A stretch of 64,000 nucleotides of DNA from Micrococcales bacterium 72-143 (GTDB lineage Bacteria; Actinomycetota; Actinomycetes; Actinomycetales; Microbacteriaceae), in the NCBI GenBank assembly GCA_001898835.1, contig MKVM01000003.1:124001-188000 (forward strand), in the 5' to 3' direction. This document shows positions 23,580-35,769 of this stretch, one piece after another. The notes under the pieces were generated by a model that did no database searches, was not told the DNA's origin, and saw only the letters and a list, made by a program, of their open reading frames with translations. Position numbers and translations under genes: made by a program. The stretch's first letter is position 1; each line of letters begins with the position of its first letter.

Positions 23580-25103
23580 TCAGTACGTGGTCAGCGAGTA
23601 GTCGTCGACCTGGACCCACATGTCGCCGTGGTCGGTCCAGATGCCGGTGAAGAGCTCGACGCTCGTTCGGCTTCCGCTGTTGAAGGTCACCGTGTAGCGG
23701 GTCCACGACCCGACGGCGTGGAAGTTCGCCTCCGAGATCGGAGCTCCTCCGACGTTGCGGACCCCGAAGAATCCGTTGTCGTTGTTGCCGGACGTGCGGA
23801 TGAACCCGGTCATGCGGTAGTTGGTGTTCGGCGTCACCGTGACGACCTGATGGATGTCGTGCCAGCCGGAGTTGTAGCGCACGAACCCGTTGCGGTCGCC
23901 CGAGAACCCCCAGATGCCGTTGTCGATCCCGCAGTTGCCCGTGCACGCCCACGGGCTGCTCGCGCTGCCGGTGGTCTGCCGCTCGAAGCTCGGGTCGCGC
24001 ACCAGGTTGGGGTTGGCCACGGTGCCGGTAGCCGTCAGGTTCACCTTCAGCAGGTAGACGTTGTACGGGTCCCATTCCGACAGCGCGAAGTAGAGCTCGC
24101 TGCCCGACGACCACGGGTGCATGAAGCCGCCGTAGGGTCCGGGGTAGTCCGCGGAGCTCGCGATCACCTCGGGCGTGCTCCAGGATGCGGTCGGCCCGGT
24201 GGCGTTCCGCAGCACGATGTCGCTGCCCTGCATGTAGCTCATGAGCCACTTGCCGCTGTAGGCGTTCTTCTGCACCGAGAGCTCGGCGACCGGGGCGGAG
24301 ACGATCGCGACGGCGGCCGACTCGGACGACGACCAACTCGACCCGTTCCAGTAGGTGAAGGCCGACTTGGTGAGCATCGAGGCCTCGGCCACGCGCGCGA
24401 GGTAGGCCGACCCGGTGCGGCCGTTCGGGGTGCCGAACATGTAGACGTAGCCACCGTCGCGCACGAAGGCGACCATCTGGAACTTGTTGGTGCCGCCGGG
24501 GTTGTCCCAGCGGGGACCGCCCGCGGTCACCCATGTCTGACCGTTGTCGTCGGAGTAGGCGATCGCCGCGTAGTTGGTGTCCCACGAACCGGGGACGCCC
24601 CAGTGGCGCACGGACATGTAGGCGAGGTACTGACGCGTGCCGACCGCGACGCCGGCGGTCGGGATGACGGTCATCTCGTCGTTGTCGATCTTCTTGCTCG
24701 GGATGAGCTCCTTCGCATGCCCGGGCACGTCGGTGGCCGCGCTCGCGAAGCTCATGCCGTCGGAGAGGTTGGTGTCGGTGCTGCGCAGCAGGACCTGGCT
24801 GCGCCAGTCGTTGCCGTTGCCGCCCGGTGGGGTCCAGGTGTTCCCGAAGGTGTCGCCGAACGCGGCGAGGATCTGGCCGGAGCCGTTGTCCCACATGATG
24901 CCGAGGTCGGTGGAGTACACGCCCCAGTTGGCGGGGGTGTTGCTGACGGAGCCCGGACCGGTCATCTTGCTGACGACGACCGCGGGCGACAGCGCGGTGG
25001 TGGCCTCCGCCCGCTCCGCGTCGGGTGAGGAATAGAGAAGTGCTGCCGCGGCCAGTCCCGTCACGGCGAGGCCCGCTGTCCAGCGGGCGATAGTGCGACC
25101 CAT
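23580..25103 (-). CDS. Secreted DUF4185 (GH183-type) endo-D-arabinanase with C-terminal binding module
   Basis: 507 residues with a strong AAAGGAGG site. Signal peptide at residues 1-34 (RTIARWTAGLAVTGLAAAAL then ...AERAEA). The DUF4185 beta-propeller follows: GVYSTDLGIMWDNG and LAAFGDTFGNTW near 60-90, YLAYMSVRHWG, MLTKSAFTYWNG, and the closing SEWDPYNVYLLK near 345. From about residue 360 a jelly-roll carbohydrate-binding module begins (NLVRDPSFERQTTG ... VQVDDYSLTTY). GH183 is an established family of endo-acting D-arabinanases from mycobacteria, Dysgonomonas and Microbacterium. It is first gene of the importer operon, so extracellular cleavage coupled to uptake is the obvious role. Confidence 0.85.
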   Translation of the reverse strand: MGRTIARWTAGLAVTGLAAAALLYSSPDAERAEATTALSPAVVVSKMTGPGSVSNTPANWGVYSTDLGIMWDNGSGQILAAFGDTFGNTWTPPGGNGNDWRSQVLLRSTDTNLSDGMSFASAATDVPGHAKELIPSKKIDNDEMTVIPTAGVAVGTRQYLAYMSVRHWGVPGSWDTNYAAIAYSDDNGQTWVTAGGPRWDNPGGTNKFQMVAFVRDGGYVYMFGTPNGRTGSAYLARVAEASMLTKSAFTYWNGSSWSSSESAAVAIVSAPVAELSVQKNAYSGKWLMSYMQGSDIVLRNATGPTASWSTPEVIASSADYPGPYGGFMHPWSSGSELYFALSEWDPYNVYLLKVNLTATGTVANPNLVRDPSFERQTTGSASSPWACTGNCGIDNGIWGFSGDRNGFVRYNSGWHDIHQVVTVTPNTNYRMTGFIRTSGNNDNGFFGVRNVGGAPISEANFHAVGSWTRYTVTFNSGSRTSVELFTGIWTDHGDMWVQVDDYSLTTY

Positions 25104-25156
25104 TTCACGCCTCCTTTGGCGATCCGTCGGCGCGGACGTCGGCGTCCGGCATCGTC

Positions 25157-25185
25157 AGGGTAGACGAAATCGATTTCAAGTGCAA
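25157..25185 (-). promoter_or_regulatory. Promoter with LacI operator for the GH183-importer operon
   Basis: Minus strand: -35 TTGCAC (25180-25185), 17-base spacer TTGAAATCGATTTCGTC, -10 TACCCT (25157-25162). Operator TGAAATCGATTTCG occupies 25165-25178, wholly inside the spacer, exactly as at 17648-17676. Confidence 0.75.
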
Positions 25186-25221
25186 GGCGCCGCGAGGGGC
25201 GATTTCGGGGCCTGGATTGCA

Positions 25222-25268
25222 TTGACAGCACCCAGTGGCCATCCATAGAATGGCTGAAATCGATTACA
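25222..25268 (+). promoter_or_regulatory. Promoter with LacI operator for the GH172 gene
   Basis: Plus strand: TTGACA (25222-25227), 18 bases, TAGAAT (25246-25251), then operator TGAAATCGATTACA (25255-25268) covering the presumed start site. The arrangement mirrors the promoter at 18725-18769. Confidence 0.75.
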
Positions 25269-25293
25269 GTCGAGAAGAAAGCCGCTGCCTTCA

Positions 25294-26430
<1,137 letters not shown>

Positions 26431-26438
26431 GCGGCGCG

Positions 26439-28928
26439 TCACTCCGGGCGGATGACCTCGAGCTCGAGCGCGCCCTCGGCGACCTCGATCGCGACCTCGT
26501 CCTCGCTCACCACGACCGTGCCGTAGCCGGCCGCCGCGATCCACGGCCACCGTCCGGGAGCGTCGACGTGCAGCACTCCGGCCGCCTCGTCGACGCGCAC
26601 CCCGGACCGTGCCTGCAGCACCGTCCAGCCGGACATCGCGCGCGCGTAGTGGTCGCCGCACTCGATCTCGTTGTACGGATTGCGCCGCGCTCCGTCATGC
26701 CGGCCCCACAGCCCGTCGAGCACGGCCTGGCCCTCCTCGACGAGCCCCTCGAACAGGCAGTGCGCGGCGACCTGCCACTCGATCCCCGTCCATACCTCGT
26801 CGGCGTAGCGGGTCGGCACCCGGGGGCGGCCGCCGTCCGGCCACGAGCACATCACGAGACCCACGTCGTCCGCCGAGTCCGCGTAGACGCGGTAGGGGTG
26901 GGCGAAGTCCGCGAAGCCGTGCCGGAGGTTCGTCGCGACGACGTGGCGCAGCGCGCTGCGCACATGCTCGACCGGCAGGATCGGCCCCAGTCCCAGCTGA
27001 TGAGCCCACCACTGCCCGATCACCTGGTCGCTGAGCGTTCCCGTGAGCCACTGGAAGTCGACGGGGTCCCCCTCGTCCAGCACCTGCACGTAGTGGGTCC
27101 CGTCGAACAGCGCCTCGTCGTAGAGCCGCGAGCCGGATGCGAAGCGCGCCCGCGCATCCGCCGCCTCGGCCCCGTCGCCCGCGAGCAGTGCGAGCTCCTC
27201 GTAGGCGCGGAGCGCCGCCAGCCACAGCGTGCCCATGAACGGGTTGACGCCCGCGAGGTCGATGTCATGGGTGCTCGGCTGGATGCCGTGCAGGATGCCG
27301 TCGCCGTCGGCGTCCCACTTCCCCGCGATGTGCCGGTAGAGCCGCACGAGCGCGGGCCAGCGCCGCTCCAGCCAGTCGCGCCCCGCACCCCGCTGCACGT
27401 CGCGGAGCGACTTGAGGATCGTCGCGAGCATGCCGTCGAGAGCGGGCTCCTCCGGGCCGCCGATCAGCTCATCCGTCATCTGCGCCAGGTAGACGGGCAC
27501 GCGCAGGCGATGGGGGATCGCCCCGCTCGCGGCCTGCATGATGTCGAACTCGGTGTCGCGCATGTTCCGTTCGAGACTCGGCCACAGCCCCGCGAGTGCC
27601 GCCTCGTACTGCCACACGTGAGTGCAGTTGAGCGGGCAGGAGCCGCCGAAGACGCCGGACCACATCCACGTCGAGGCGCCGAGCGAGCCCTCGTAGCCGT
27701 AGAAGCGTCCGTCCGCGCCGAGGAAGCAGCTCGGGCTGCGCACATAGGCCGCCTGGGCGGCGAGGCGGTCGACCTCGCGCGCCTCGAGACTGGAGCCCAC
27801 GAGGGTGGCCGTCCACGCCGTGGTGCGCGCGACCAGCTCCTCCCAGCGGCGCTCGACCTCGTCCTGCACCGCGAGCGCGTCCGCGAAGCGAAGCGCGTAG
27901 GCGTTGCCGAGGAAGAAGCGCGTGGAACCCCACTCCGCGCGCGGCTGCCCGAACTGCTCGACGTCGACCATCCGGTTCGGGAAGTGCCACGACATCGAGA
28001 AGCGGACGGTGCGCGAGGCACCGGGCTCCAGCCAGAACGGCACGCCGACGACACCGAGCCAGGAGCGCCCGTCCGGGCTCGGGCCGACGCCGCCGCGCGG
28101 GGCGTTGAGCTGCGGGTCGCCGATCGTGGGGGCGGTCGAGAGCCGGGCCCGACCGTCGTTCAGCGCCCGCGAGGCCAGGAAGGCGCGCAGCTGCTCGACC
28201 CCCGCGCAGCGCGCCAGCACGGCGGCCGCCTCGTCGTCGGCGGCGAGCACGAGCTGGCCCGCGAGCTGGTCACTCTCGTCGAGGGAGGGGTTGTCCATGA
28301 CGACACGCGCCCAGCCCCCGCCGCGGCGCAGGCGGTTGACGTTGCCGCCGAGCCCCGGCGTGTGCTCGCCGATCGGGGTGATGCCGTCCCAGCCTGCCGC
28401 GTTCAGCAGCGAGCCCGCGAGCGTGCCGTGCAGCGGGTGGCTTCCCGTGTTGCTGAGCGTGAACTCGAACATCCCCGTCGGGATGGAGCTCAGCTCCACG
28501 TCCCGCGGCGCCATCGGGTTGAGCGCCCGCATCCGCACGACGAGCGGATGCGCCGTGTCGCGGAGCTCGACCTCGGCGACCGGATAGGTGCCGCTGAAGC
28601 GTGCCGATTCGAAGGTCGAGAAGGCGGCGGCCGCGTCCGACATCCAGGCGGGCACGGCGGCGTCGGTGGTCAGCGGGGCCTCGGGGTCGGGCACCGGGGT
28701 GCCCTGCAGCATCGAGATCACCTCGAGCGGCGGCTCGATCTGCGTCACCCGCAGCCAGAATCCGGTGCCCGGGAGCGCGCCCAGGTGATTCGGCATCCCG
28801 TTCAGCTGCCACTGACGCAGCGAGCCGTCCGCGTTGACGGCGAAGCCGCCGGTGCCGATTCCGCCGACCGGCATCGCGAGCGCCGGCGCCGCGGTGTGGG
28901 CGAGCGACTGCTGCAGGATGTCGGCCAT
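26439..28928 (-). CDS. GH116 family glycosidase
   Basis: 829 residues with the two GH116 domains: an N-terminal beta-sandwich (GGIGTGGFAVNADGSLRQWQ) and an (alpha/alpha)6 barrel. FYGYEG (E413) matches the GBA2-type FGYLEG nucleophile motif. STHDIDLAGVNPFMGTLWLAAL (D555) matches the acid/base region, 142 residues apart against about 150 in GBA2. NCTHVWQYEAAL and NEIECGDHYARAMSGW are further family marks. GH116 covers beta-glucosidases and xylosidases; a Microbacterium member acts as exo-beta-D-arabinofuranosidase on mycobacterial arabinan (established knowledge). No signal peptide. Begins one base after the stop of the lipoprotein GH183 gene, so the two form an operon under the operator at 30125-30138. 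Confidence 0.87.
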   Translation of the reverse strand: MADILQQSLAHTAAPALAMPVGGIGTGGFAVNADGSLRQWQLNGMPNHLGALPGTGFWLRVTQIEPPLEVISMLQGTPVPDPEAPLTTDAAVPAWMSDAAAAFSTFESARFSGTYPVAEVELRDTAHPLVVRMRALNPMAPRDVELSSIPTGMFEFTLSNTGSHPLHGTLAGSLLNAAGWDGITPIGEHTPGLGGNVNRLRRGGGWARVVMDNPSLDESDQLAGQLVLAADDEAAAVLARCAGVEQLRAFLASRALNDGRARLSTAPTIGDPQLNAPRGGVGPSPDGRSWLGVVGVPFWLEPGASRTVRFSMSWHFPNRMVDVEQFGQPRAEWGSTRFFLGNAYALRFADALAVQDEVERRWEELVARTTAWTATLVGSSLEAREVDRLAAQAAYVRSPSCFLGADGRFYGYEGSLGASTWMWSGVFGGSCPLNCTHVWQYEAALAGLWPSLERNMRDTEFDIMQAASGAIPHRLRVPVYLAQMTDELIGGPEEPALDGMLATILKSLRDVQRGAGRDWLERRWPALVRLYRHIAGKWDADGDGILHGIQPSTHDIDLAGVNPFMGTLWLAALRAYEELALLAGDGAEAADARARFASGSRLYDEALFDGTHYVQVLDEGDPVDFQWLTGTLSDQVIGQWWAHQLGLGPILPVEHVRSALRHVVATNLRHGFADFAHPYRVYADSADDVGLVMCSWPDGGRPRVPTRYADEVWTGIEWQVAAHCLFEGLVEEGQAVLDGLWGRHDGARRNPYNEIECGDHYARAMSGWTVLQARSGVRVDEAAGVLHVDAPGRWPWIAAAGYGTVVVSEDEVAIEVAEGALELEVIRPE

Positions 28929-28929
28929 C

Positions 28930-30075
28930 TCATCCGGCCTTCACGAGGTCGGCGGAGAACCAGAAGACGTTGTACGGCCCCCACAGGGAGAGCGTGAAGT
29001 AGATCGTGCGGCCGCCGTTCGCGACGTAGCGCGGGTTGAGGTACGGGGAGTAGAGCCCGGGGTACTCCGAGCCCGGAACGAGCTCGAGGGCGTCGCCCCA
29101 GGCGCCCCAAGGCGTGAGACCCTCGCGGATGTAGGCGTTGCCGGCGTCGGAGTAGGTCATGATCCAGCGGTCCAGGTAGTCCGACCACATGACCGAGAGC
29201 TCGCCGATGGTGCCCTCGACCACGAGGGTCGCGCGGGCGGGATCGGAGCTCCAGTTCGGCCGGCCCGCCGCATCGAGGCCCGTGAAGTACTCGTAGGCCT
29301 GGATGTCCTCGACGGCCTCACGCGTCATGGCGACGCGCATGAGGGCGACGCCGCCGAAACGCCCGGCGGGGATGCCCCAGATGTAGAGCCTGTCGACGCC
29401 GTCCTCCCGGGCGGGCGCGACCGCGATCTGCACGAAGTTGGAGTCGCCCGGCCACTGGACGTCGATCGGCGTCCAGCTCGCACCGCGGTCGGTGGAGCGT
29501 GCGAGGCGCGCGTAGTTGGCGTCCCACTTTCCGGCGTCGCCCCAGTGGGTGACCGACATGTAGCTCAGGTAGAGGGTGTCCTCCACCGCGAAGCCGTAGG
29601 TGGGGATCTTCGTCACCTCGCCCGTGCCGTCGTTGGCGTCGTGGTCGCCCTCGACGAGTGCCTCCGCGAGGCCGAGGCCGTCGGCGGGCGCCCAGCCGGC
29701 GAACGAGATGCCGTCGGCGGGGTCGGCGTCGGTGGTCCACGCGGACACGTTGGAGCGCCAGAAGCCGCCCTGCCCGCCGTAGGAGTCGGGGTCGCGTTCG
29801 CCGAAGGTGTCGCCGAAGAGGAAGTAGGTGCGATCGCCCAGGTTGATCATCGATCCCAGGTCGGTGCCGGCGACCCCGGCGCGCTCGGTGTCGTTGACCG
29901 CGCCCGGACCCGTCAGCTGCGCCACCTGGGTGAGCTCACGCACTCCCGTCAGCACGAAGGGGTCGTCCTGGGTGCCGCGCACCTCCGGCGGGCCGCCGAC
30001 GCAGCCCGCGAGGGAGGCGGCGGCGATGGCGGCGAGAGATGCGGAACCCAGCCGGGCGGCAGCGCGCGAATCCAT
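28930..30075 (-). CDS. DUF4185 (GH183-type) lipoprotein, putative endo-D-arabinanase
   Basis: 381 residues with GAGGAGG before the ATG. The lipobox SLAGC gives lipidated Cys25, so the enzyme should sit on the outer face of the membrane. The DUF4185 pattern is clear: GPGAVNDTERAGVAGTDLG, RTYFLFGDTFGERD, LYLSYMSVTHWGDAGKWDANYA and the closing SLWGPYNVFWFSADLVK. It shares these blocks with the secreted paralogue at 23580-25103 but lacks a binding module. Endo-cleavage of D-arabinan at the cell surface is inferred from the family. First gene of a two-gene operon with GH116. Confidence 0.85.
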   Translation of the reverse strand: MDSRAAARLGSASLAAIAAASLAGCVGGPPEVRGTQDDPFVLTGVRELTQVAQLTGPGAVNDTERAGVAGTDLGSMINLGDRTYFLFGDTFGERDPDSYGGQGGFWRSNVSAWTTDADPADGISFAGWAPADGLGLAEALVEGDHDANDGTGEVTKIPTYGFAVEDTLYLSYMSVTHWGDAGKWDANYARLARSTDRGASWTPIDVQWPGDSNFVQIAVAPAREDGVDRLYIWGIPAGRFGGVALMRVAMTREAVEDIQAYEYFTGLDAAGRPNWSSDPARATLVVEGTIGELSVMWSDYLDRWIMTYSDAGNAYIREGLTPWGAWGDALELVPGSEYPGLYSPYLNPRYVANGGRTIYFTLSLWGPYNVFWFSADLVKAG

Positions 30076-30124
30076 GGATCCTCCTCGATCGTCTCGCCCA
30101 GGCTACGGGGGATCACCTCGAAAA

Positions 30125-30138
30125 AGAAATCGATTTCA
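30125..30138 (-). promoter_or_regulatory. LacI operator upstream of the GH183 lipoprotein-GH116 operon
   Basis: TGAAATCGATTTCT on the minus strand, identical to the operator upstream of the kinase. The promoter elements are less clear here: TTCTTT (30123-30128) and TAGCCT (30100-30105) with a 17-base spacer would put the operator over the -35 region. Confidence 0.7.
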
Positions 30139-30218
30139 AGGCGGTCGCGACCGACCGTCGCGCCCCGCGCGGGAACCGGCTGGGCCGCACGCCGATCCGC
30201 CCGCGCTACGCTCCGACC

Positions 30219-30719
30219 ATGCCCGCCCGTCCAGCGACCGAGCGCCCGCGAGGCGAGCCGACCGCACGGCTCCCGCTGCGCTGGGGCGATCACGGCACGC
30301 GGCTGTGGGCGGCATCCTGGCTCGTCGTGGGCGGCGGGGTGTCGATCGCGGGCTCCAACACCGAGGCGCTCTGGGTGCTCGCGATGGGCACGGCCGCGCA
30401 CGTGGCGGGGTGGTGCATCCTGCCGTCGGCGGGCTGGCGCCGCGTGGTCGCCGTCGCGCCGTCGACCCTCGCGATGTGGCTGCTGCTCGCCGGTCCGCGC
30501 TTCGTGATCGTGCTCGTCGCCCCCTACCTGCTGTGGCTGCTCGTGCGGCACCGTCCGCCGCTGGCGGCGATCACGGCCGTTCCGGTGGTCGCCGCGGCGC
30601 TCATCGTGGGCAACGCCTTCGGCCAGGACTACGCCCGGATGCTGCCCGCTCTCGCGATCGTCGGCGCCACGATGGCGGCCTGCGCGTGGGCGGCGCGCCT
30701 CATCGGCCGCAACCGCTGA
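30219..30719 (+). CDS. Small integral membrane protein, unknown function
   Basis: 166 residues from ATG 30219, which lies exactly 7 bases after TACGCT (30207-30212), a leaderless-type start. A basic N-terminus (MPARPATERPRGEPTARLPL) is followed by four or five membrane helices (WAASWLVVGGGVSIAGS; LWVLAMGTAAHVAGWCIL; VVAVAPSTLAMWLLLAGPRF; IVLVAPYLLWLLV; AAITAVPVVAAALIVGNAF). I recognise no family. It stands between the arabinan locus and a membrane protein on the other strand, and codon use is like the host's. Confidence 0.7.
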   Translation: MPARPATERPRGEPTARLPLRWGDHGTRLWAASWLVVGGGVSIAGSNTEALWVLAMGTAAHVAGWCILPSAGWRRVVAVAPSTLAMWLLLAGPRFVIVLVAPYLLWLLVRHRPPLAAITAVPVVAAALIVGNAFGQDYARMLPALAIVGATMAACAWAARLIGRNR

Positions 30720-30725
30720 GCAGGC

Positions 30726-31391
30726 TCAGGCGGGCACGGCGTCGGCGCGGCGCGCGCGCAGCGCGTCCACGAGCCCCTCGAGGTGCGCGCCCGTCGGAAC
30801 GGAGAGTCCCCCGAGCCCCGAGCCGAGCACGGCGAACGGCAGCTCGACGAGCCCCGCGTCCTCGCCGTCGAGCACGCTGACGGTGATGCCGCCCGTCGAG
30901 CGCCCCCAGCGGGTCACGCGGGTCACGCGGATGTCGGCCACGGCATCCCAGGGCGCGCGCCCGAGGCGCACGGGATGCTCGGCGGACCCGGACCAGACCT
31001 CGATCCCGGAGTCGTCGGCGAGCAGGGTGAGGCCGATCGGCACGAACGGCACCTCGGTGCGCAGCGCGCGGACCGCACGGGACAGGCCCCGGGCACGCGT
31101 GCCGCGCAGCACGAGCGCCCCCGGCCGGGCTGCGGCGAGCGCGGCCGCGCGCTGACGCGCCCGCGTCGACCAGATCATGAGCCCCGCGAAGAGCACGAGC
31201 ACCGTGCCCGTGACGATCGCCGCGAGCAGGAGGAAGTCGGCGGTCGAGCGGGAGTCGACCCCGCCCCGGAAGGCGGCGAGAGCCGAGAGCACGAGCGCCG
31301 CCAGGTAGGCGAGGAACAGCGGCGTCGGCGCGGCCGCGCCGCTGTCGTCGCCGAGTCGCGGGCGCGCGGACTCGTCCCTCCACCGCTGCAT
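30726..31391 (-). CDS. Membrane protein with cytoplasmic beta-rich domain, unknown function
   Basis: 221 residues. Two membrane helices (LFLAYLAALVLSALAAF near 25-41; FLLLAAIVTGTVLVLFAGLMIW near 53-74) are followed by a soluble domain of about 140 residues (VPIGLTLLADDSGIEVWSG ... PVRLGRAPWDAVADIRVTRVT) that resembles small PH-like modules, but this is only an impression. TACGCT lies 7 bases plus one before the ATG, close to the leaderless spacing. No functional assignment. Confidence 0.7.
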   Translation of the reverse strand: MQRWRDESARPRLGDDSGAAAPTPLFLAYLAALVLSALAAFRGGVDSRSTADFLLLAAIVTGTVLVLFAGLMIWSTRARQRAAALAAARPGALVLRGTRARGLSRAVRALRTEVPFVPIGLTLLADDSGIEVWSGSAEHPVRLGRAPWDAVADIRVTRVTRWGRSTGGITVSVLDGEDAGLVELPFAVLGSGLGGLSVPTGAHLEGLVDALRARRADAVPA

Positions 31392-31493
31392 GCCTCGAAG
31401 CGTATGAGTCCGCGCCGCCCGGCGGCAGTCCCCTGAAGGGGGAACCCCAGAACGGGGCGCGGGGCGCGCGGGACCGCGGCCGAGACCCCCGCG

Positions 31494-33086
<1,593 letters not shown>

Positions 33087-33090
<4 letters not shown>

Positions 33091-33527
33091 GCGCTCACCT
33101 CCTCCGCGGCGGGAGCCGCATCCGTTGTCGCCCGGATGCGCGCCTCGATGTAGGGCGGCACCTGGAACTCGAAGTAGTAGCTGAGGAACGGCACGACGCC
33201 GCCGAGCGCGATGAACAGGAAGCGCCCGAAGCTGTAGCGGGCCAGCCGCCACATGATGAAGTCGCATGCCAGGTAGAGCACGTACAGCCAGCCGTGCACG
33301 GTCAGGATCACGATCGACAGGTTGATCGCGGTGATGCTGTCCTTCGGGGTGAGCGCGAGGAAGCCGAACGGCCCGCCCAGCTCGATGTCGACCCCGAAGC
33401 CGTAGCGCATCACCATCATCACGACGAGCAGCAGCAGGAAGGTGCCCGTGATCGCCGCGGAGACCCGGTAGACCTTGAGCGCCGACCGCAGCCGGGGCAC
33501 GTCGGAGGGGCGAGGACCAGCGGGCAT
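33087..33527 (-). CDS. DUF3817 family integral membrane protein
   Basis: 146 residues with four membrane helices; contains the family-type [20 protein letters not shown] opening and [20 protein letters not shown]. It is translationally coupled to guaA, a common actinobacterial pairing whose reason is unknown. The ATG lies exactly 7 bases after TAGACT (33534-33539), so the mRNA is probably leaderless. Confidence 0.85.
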
Positions 33528-33533
33528 GGAGCC

Positions 33534-33552
33534 AGTCTACGGAAGCTAGGCT
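33534..33552. promoter_or_regulatory. Back-to-back leaderless -10 boxes
   Basis: TAGACT on the minus strand (33534-33539) and TAGGCT on the plus strand (33547-33552) are each exactly 6 bases from their start codons. The two divergent genes are only 31 bases apart, so their promoters overlap. Confidence 0.55.
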
Positions 33553-33558
33553 GACCGG

Positions 33559-34947
33559 ATGTCCCGACCCAGCACCGCCGCCGCCCCTGCAACCCTCCGT
33601 GCCGCTCGGCGGGCGGGCATGCTCGCGATCGCCGCCGCGGCCGCGGTCGGTCTCGCGATCGCGCCTGGCCCGGCGGCGTTCGCCGACACCTCGGTCACCT
33701 CGATCGGCGAGCTGGCGAACGCCTTCGCGACGCAGCCCTCCGGTTCGACGATCACGCTCGACGCCGACCTCACGGGGGATGACACGAGCGACACCGTCAA
33801 GGTGCCAGCGGGCCGCACGCTGACCCTCGACCTGAACGGCCACCGGCTCACCCTGGTCGGCGACGATGCCACCGGAACCGCCGGCCTCGGAGTCCCGGCG
33901 GGAACCACCCTCACGATCGTCGACTCCGCGCCCGGCGGAGCAGTCGGCGCCCTCAACGCGACCGGCAGCTATGGCGGCGGCGGCGCCGCAATCGGTGGAG
34001 CGGCCGGCGAAGCGGCGGGCACGATCGTCATCGATGGCGGTGCCATCACGGCCCGGGGCGAATTCGACGGAGCCGGGATCGGCGGCGGGGGCGGCGGCGC
34101 AGGCGGCGCCACCACGATCAACGGCGGCACCGTCACCGCGACGGGCGGCGACTTCGCCGCCGGGATCGGTGGTGGTCGCAACAGCGCCGGCGGCACGATC
34201 GTCATCAACGGCGGCACCGTGACAGCGTCGAACAACAACGAGATGGCCGCGGCGATCGGCGGCGGCTACCTCGGATCCGGCGCATCCGTCTCGATCGGGG
34301 CGGGCGCGGTGGTCACGGTCGGCCCGGGATTCGACGGCTTCGGCGCGATCGGCCCTGGCGTCCCCGTGCCCGACAGCAGCAACTTCGGGTCGCTCTCCAA
34401 CGCCGGCACCCTGATCCTGCCGACCTTCAACAGCATCGACATCCCGGCGGGCGTCGTGGTGACCAACTCCGGCACGATCCGCAACGCGGGCACGCTCACC
34501 GTCGCCGGCACGCTCGCGAACACCGGCGTCATCCTGAACGCCCGCACCATACTGAACCCCGCCAACGTGACGGGACACAACGCCACCGTGCTGCTGGACG
34601 GCAACGGCGGCACCGCGCCGGCGAGTCCGGCCGTCGTCTACGCGGGCACCTTCCAGGACGGCGAGATCGCCTTCCCGGCGGATGCCACGCGCACGGGCTT
34701 CACCTTCGACGGCTGGTTCACCCAGGCCGTCGGCGGCACGCAGGTGACCGCCGCCACCGACCTCGGCCTCGGCGGTCCGAAGTCGGTCACCCTGTACGCG
34801 CGATGGAGCGACCCGGCCTCCAGCGGCTCCGGCTCGGAGCTCGCCGACACGGGCGCGGACGCCCTCCCGATCGGGCTGGCCGGCGCTGCGCTGCTGCTCG
34901 TCGGCCTCGCCCTGCGCCTGCGCAGCAGGGCCCGCGCCGCCGGCTGA
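33559..34947 (+). CDS. Cell-wall-anchored surface protein with LAxTG tail
   Basis: 462 residues. Signal peptide 1-42 ending ...PAAFA. Repeated short beta-strand turns with [26 protein letters not shown] and [13 protein letters not shown] suggest a right-handed beta-helix at roughly residues 150-230. Then comes one InlB-type B repeat ([20 protein letters not shown] then [10 protein letters not shown]). The C-terminus has LADTG (428-432), a hydrophobic helix and a basic tail, a class-E sortase-type sorting signal. Function unknown, probably adhesion or envelope. It lies inverted between guaA-DUF3817 and SURF1. Promoter appears leaderless. Confidence 0.85.
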   Translation: MSRPSTAAAPATLRAARRAGMLAIAAAAAVGLAIAPGPAAFADTSVTSIGELANAFATQPSGSTITLDADLTGDDTSDTVKVPAGRTLTLDLNGHRLTLVGDDATGTAGLGVPAGTTLTIVDSAPGGAVGALNATGSYGGGGAAIGGAAGEAAGTIVIDGGAITARGEFDGAGIGGGGGGAGGATTINGGTVTATGGDFAAGIGGGRNSAGGTIVINGGTVTASNNNEMAAAIGGGYLGSGASVSIGAGAVVTVGPGFDGFGAIGPGVPVPDSSNFGSLSNAGTLILPTFNSIDIPAGVVVTNSGTIRNAGTLTVAGTLANTGVILNARTILNPANVTGHNATVLLDGNGGTAPASPAVVYAGTFQDGEIAFPADATRTGFTFDGWFTQAVGGTQVTAATDLGLGGPKSVTLYARWSDPASSGSGSELADTGADALPIGLAGAALLLVGLALRLRSRARAAG

Positions 34948-34954
34948 GCCGCCG

Positions 34955-35734
34955 CTACGGCGCCGCCTCCCGCTCGCGCTCCCACACGTCGCGCACCAGG
35001 CGGTACCAGAGGAACACCGCGAAGCCCGCGAAGATCACCCACTCGATCGCATAGAACACGTTGAGCCAGTTGAGGCTCGTGTCGCGGGTCGGCGGCGGCT
35101 GATGGATGGCGTCGAGCCCCGGCGTCGGCTCGGCGAGCACGACATAGCCGGCGTAGACGGCGCCGGGCGCCTGCCACAGGTTGAGCAGCTCGCCGATCGA
35201 CAGCACGCGCCGCTCCCCGGTCTCCACGTCGTTGAGCTCGGGCGACTCGGTGGGCAGGTAGCGGCCGGCCACCGCGAGGGTCGCGGGCACCTCCGCCTCG
35301 GCGCGCACCGCGGCGTCGGCATCCGGAGCCCAGCCGAGGCCGACCGCGAGCGACACGCCCTCCTCGGTCACGATGTGGGCGACGAGCCAGAAGCCCTCCA
35401 CGCCGTCGTTCTCGCGCGGGCCGATCACCGAGAAGTCGCCCGGCACGACGGCGCCGGATGCCGTGATCCGCTGGCCGATGGACGCGTCGGTCATGGGGGC
35501 CTGCGGGCGCGCCACCGTCTCGAGCGGCACGGGGGTCTCGGTGTCGTAGTCGGGCGCGGCGACGTTCTGCACGCTGCGGTCCAGCTGCCACTGCCCGAGC
35601 GCCGCGAAGGCGGCCGCGATCGCGAGCGACAGCACGAGCGCCCCGATCCAGCGCGGCCGCCGCGCGACGCTCAGGAACTGCGCGAGCGTCGGACGCGGGG
35701 GGCGCGCGTCCGGGTCGGCGGGGGCGGCGGTCAC
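34955..35734 (-). CDS. SURF1 family cytochrome oxidase biogenesis protein
   Basis: 259 residues from GTG 35734. Two membrane helices frame an extracytoplasmic domain: an N-terminal one ([26 protein letters not shown]) ending in the SURF1 signature G-x-W-Q-x-x-R/D, and a C-terminal one ([26 protein letters not shown]). [13 protein letters not shown] is part of the SURF1 core. SURF1 helps assemble haem-copper oxidase. CAGAGT ends 7 bases before the start, again leaderless-like. Confidence 0.88.
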   Translation of the reverse strand: MTAAPADPDARPPRPTLAQFLSVARRPRWIGALVLSLAIAAAFAALGQWQLDRSVQNVAAPDYDTETPVPLETVARPQAPMTDASIGQRITASGAVVPGDFSVIGPRENDGVEGFWLVAHIVTEEGVSLAVGLGWAPDADAAVRAEAEVPATLAVAGRYLPTESPELNDVETGERRVLSIGELLNLWQAPGAVYAGYVVLAEPTPGLDAIHQPPPTRDTSLNWLNVFYAIEWVIFAGFAVFLWYRLVRDVWEREREAAP

Positions 35735-35769
35735 CCCCTCACTCTGCCAGGTCGCGCCTGGACGGCCAC

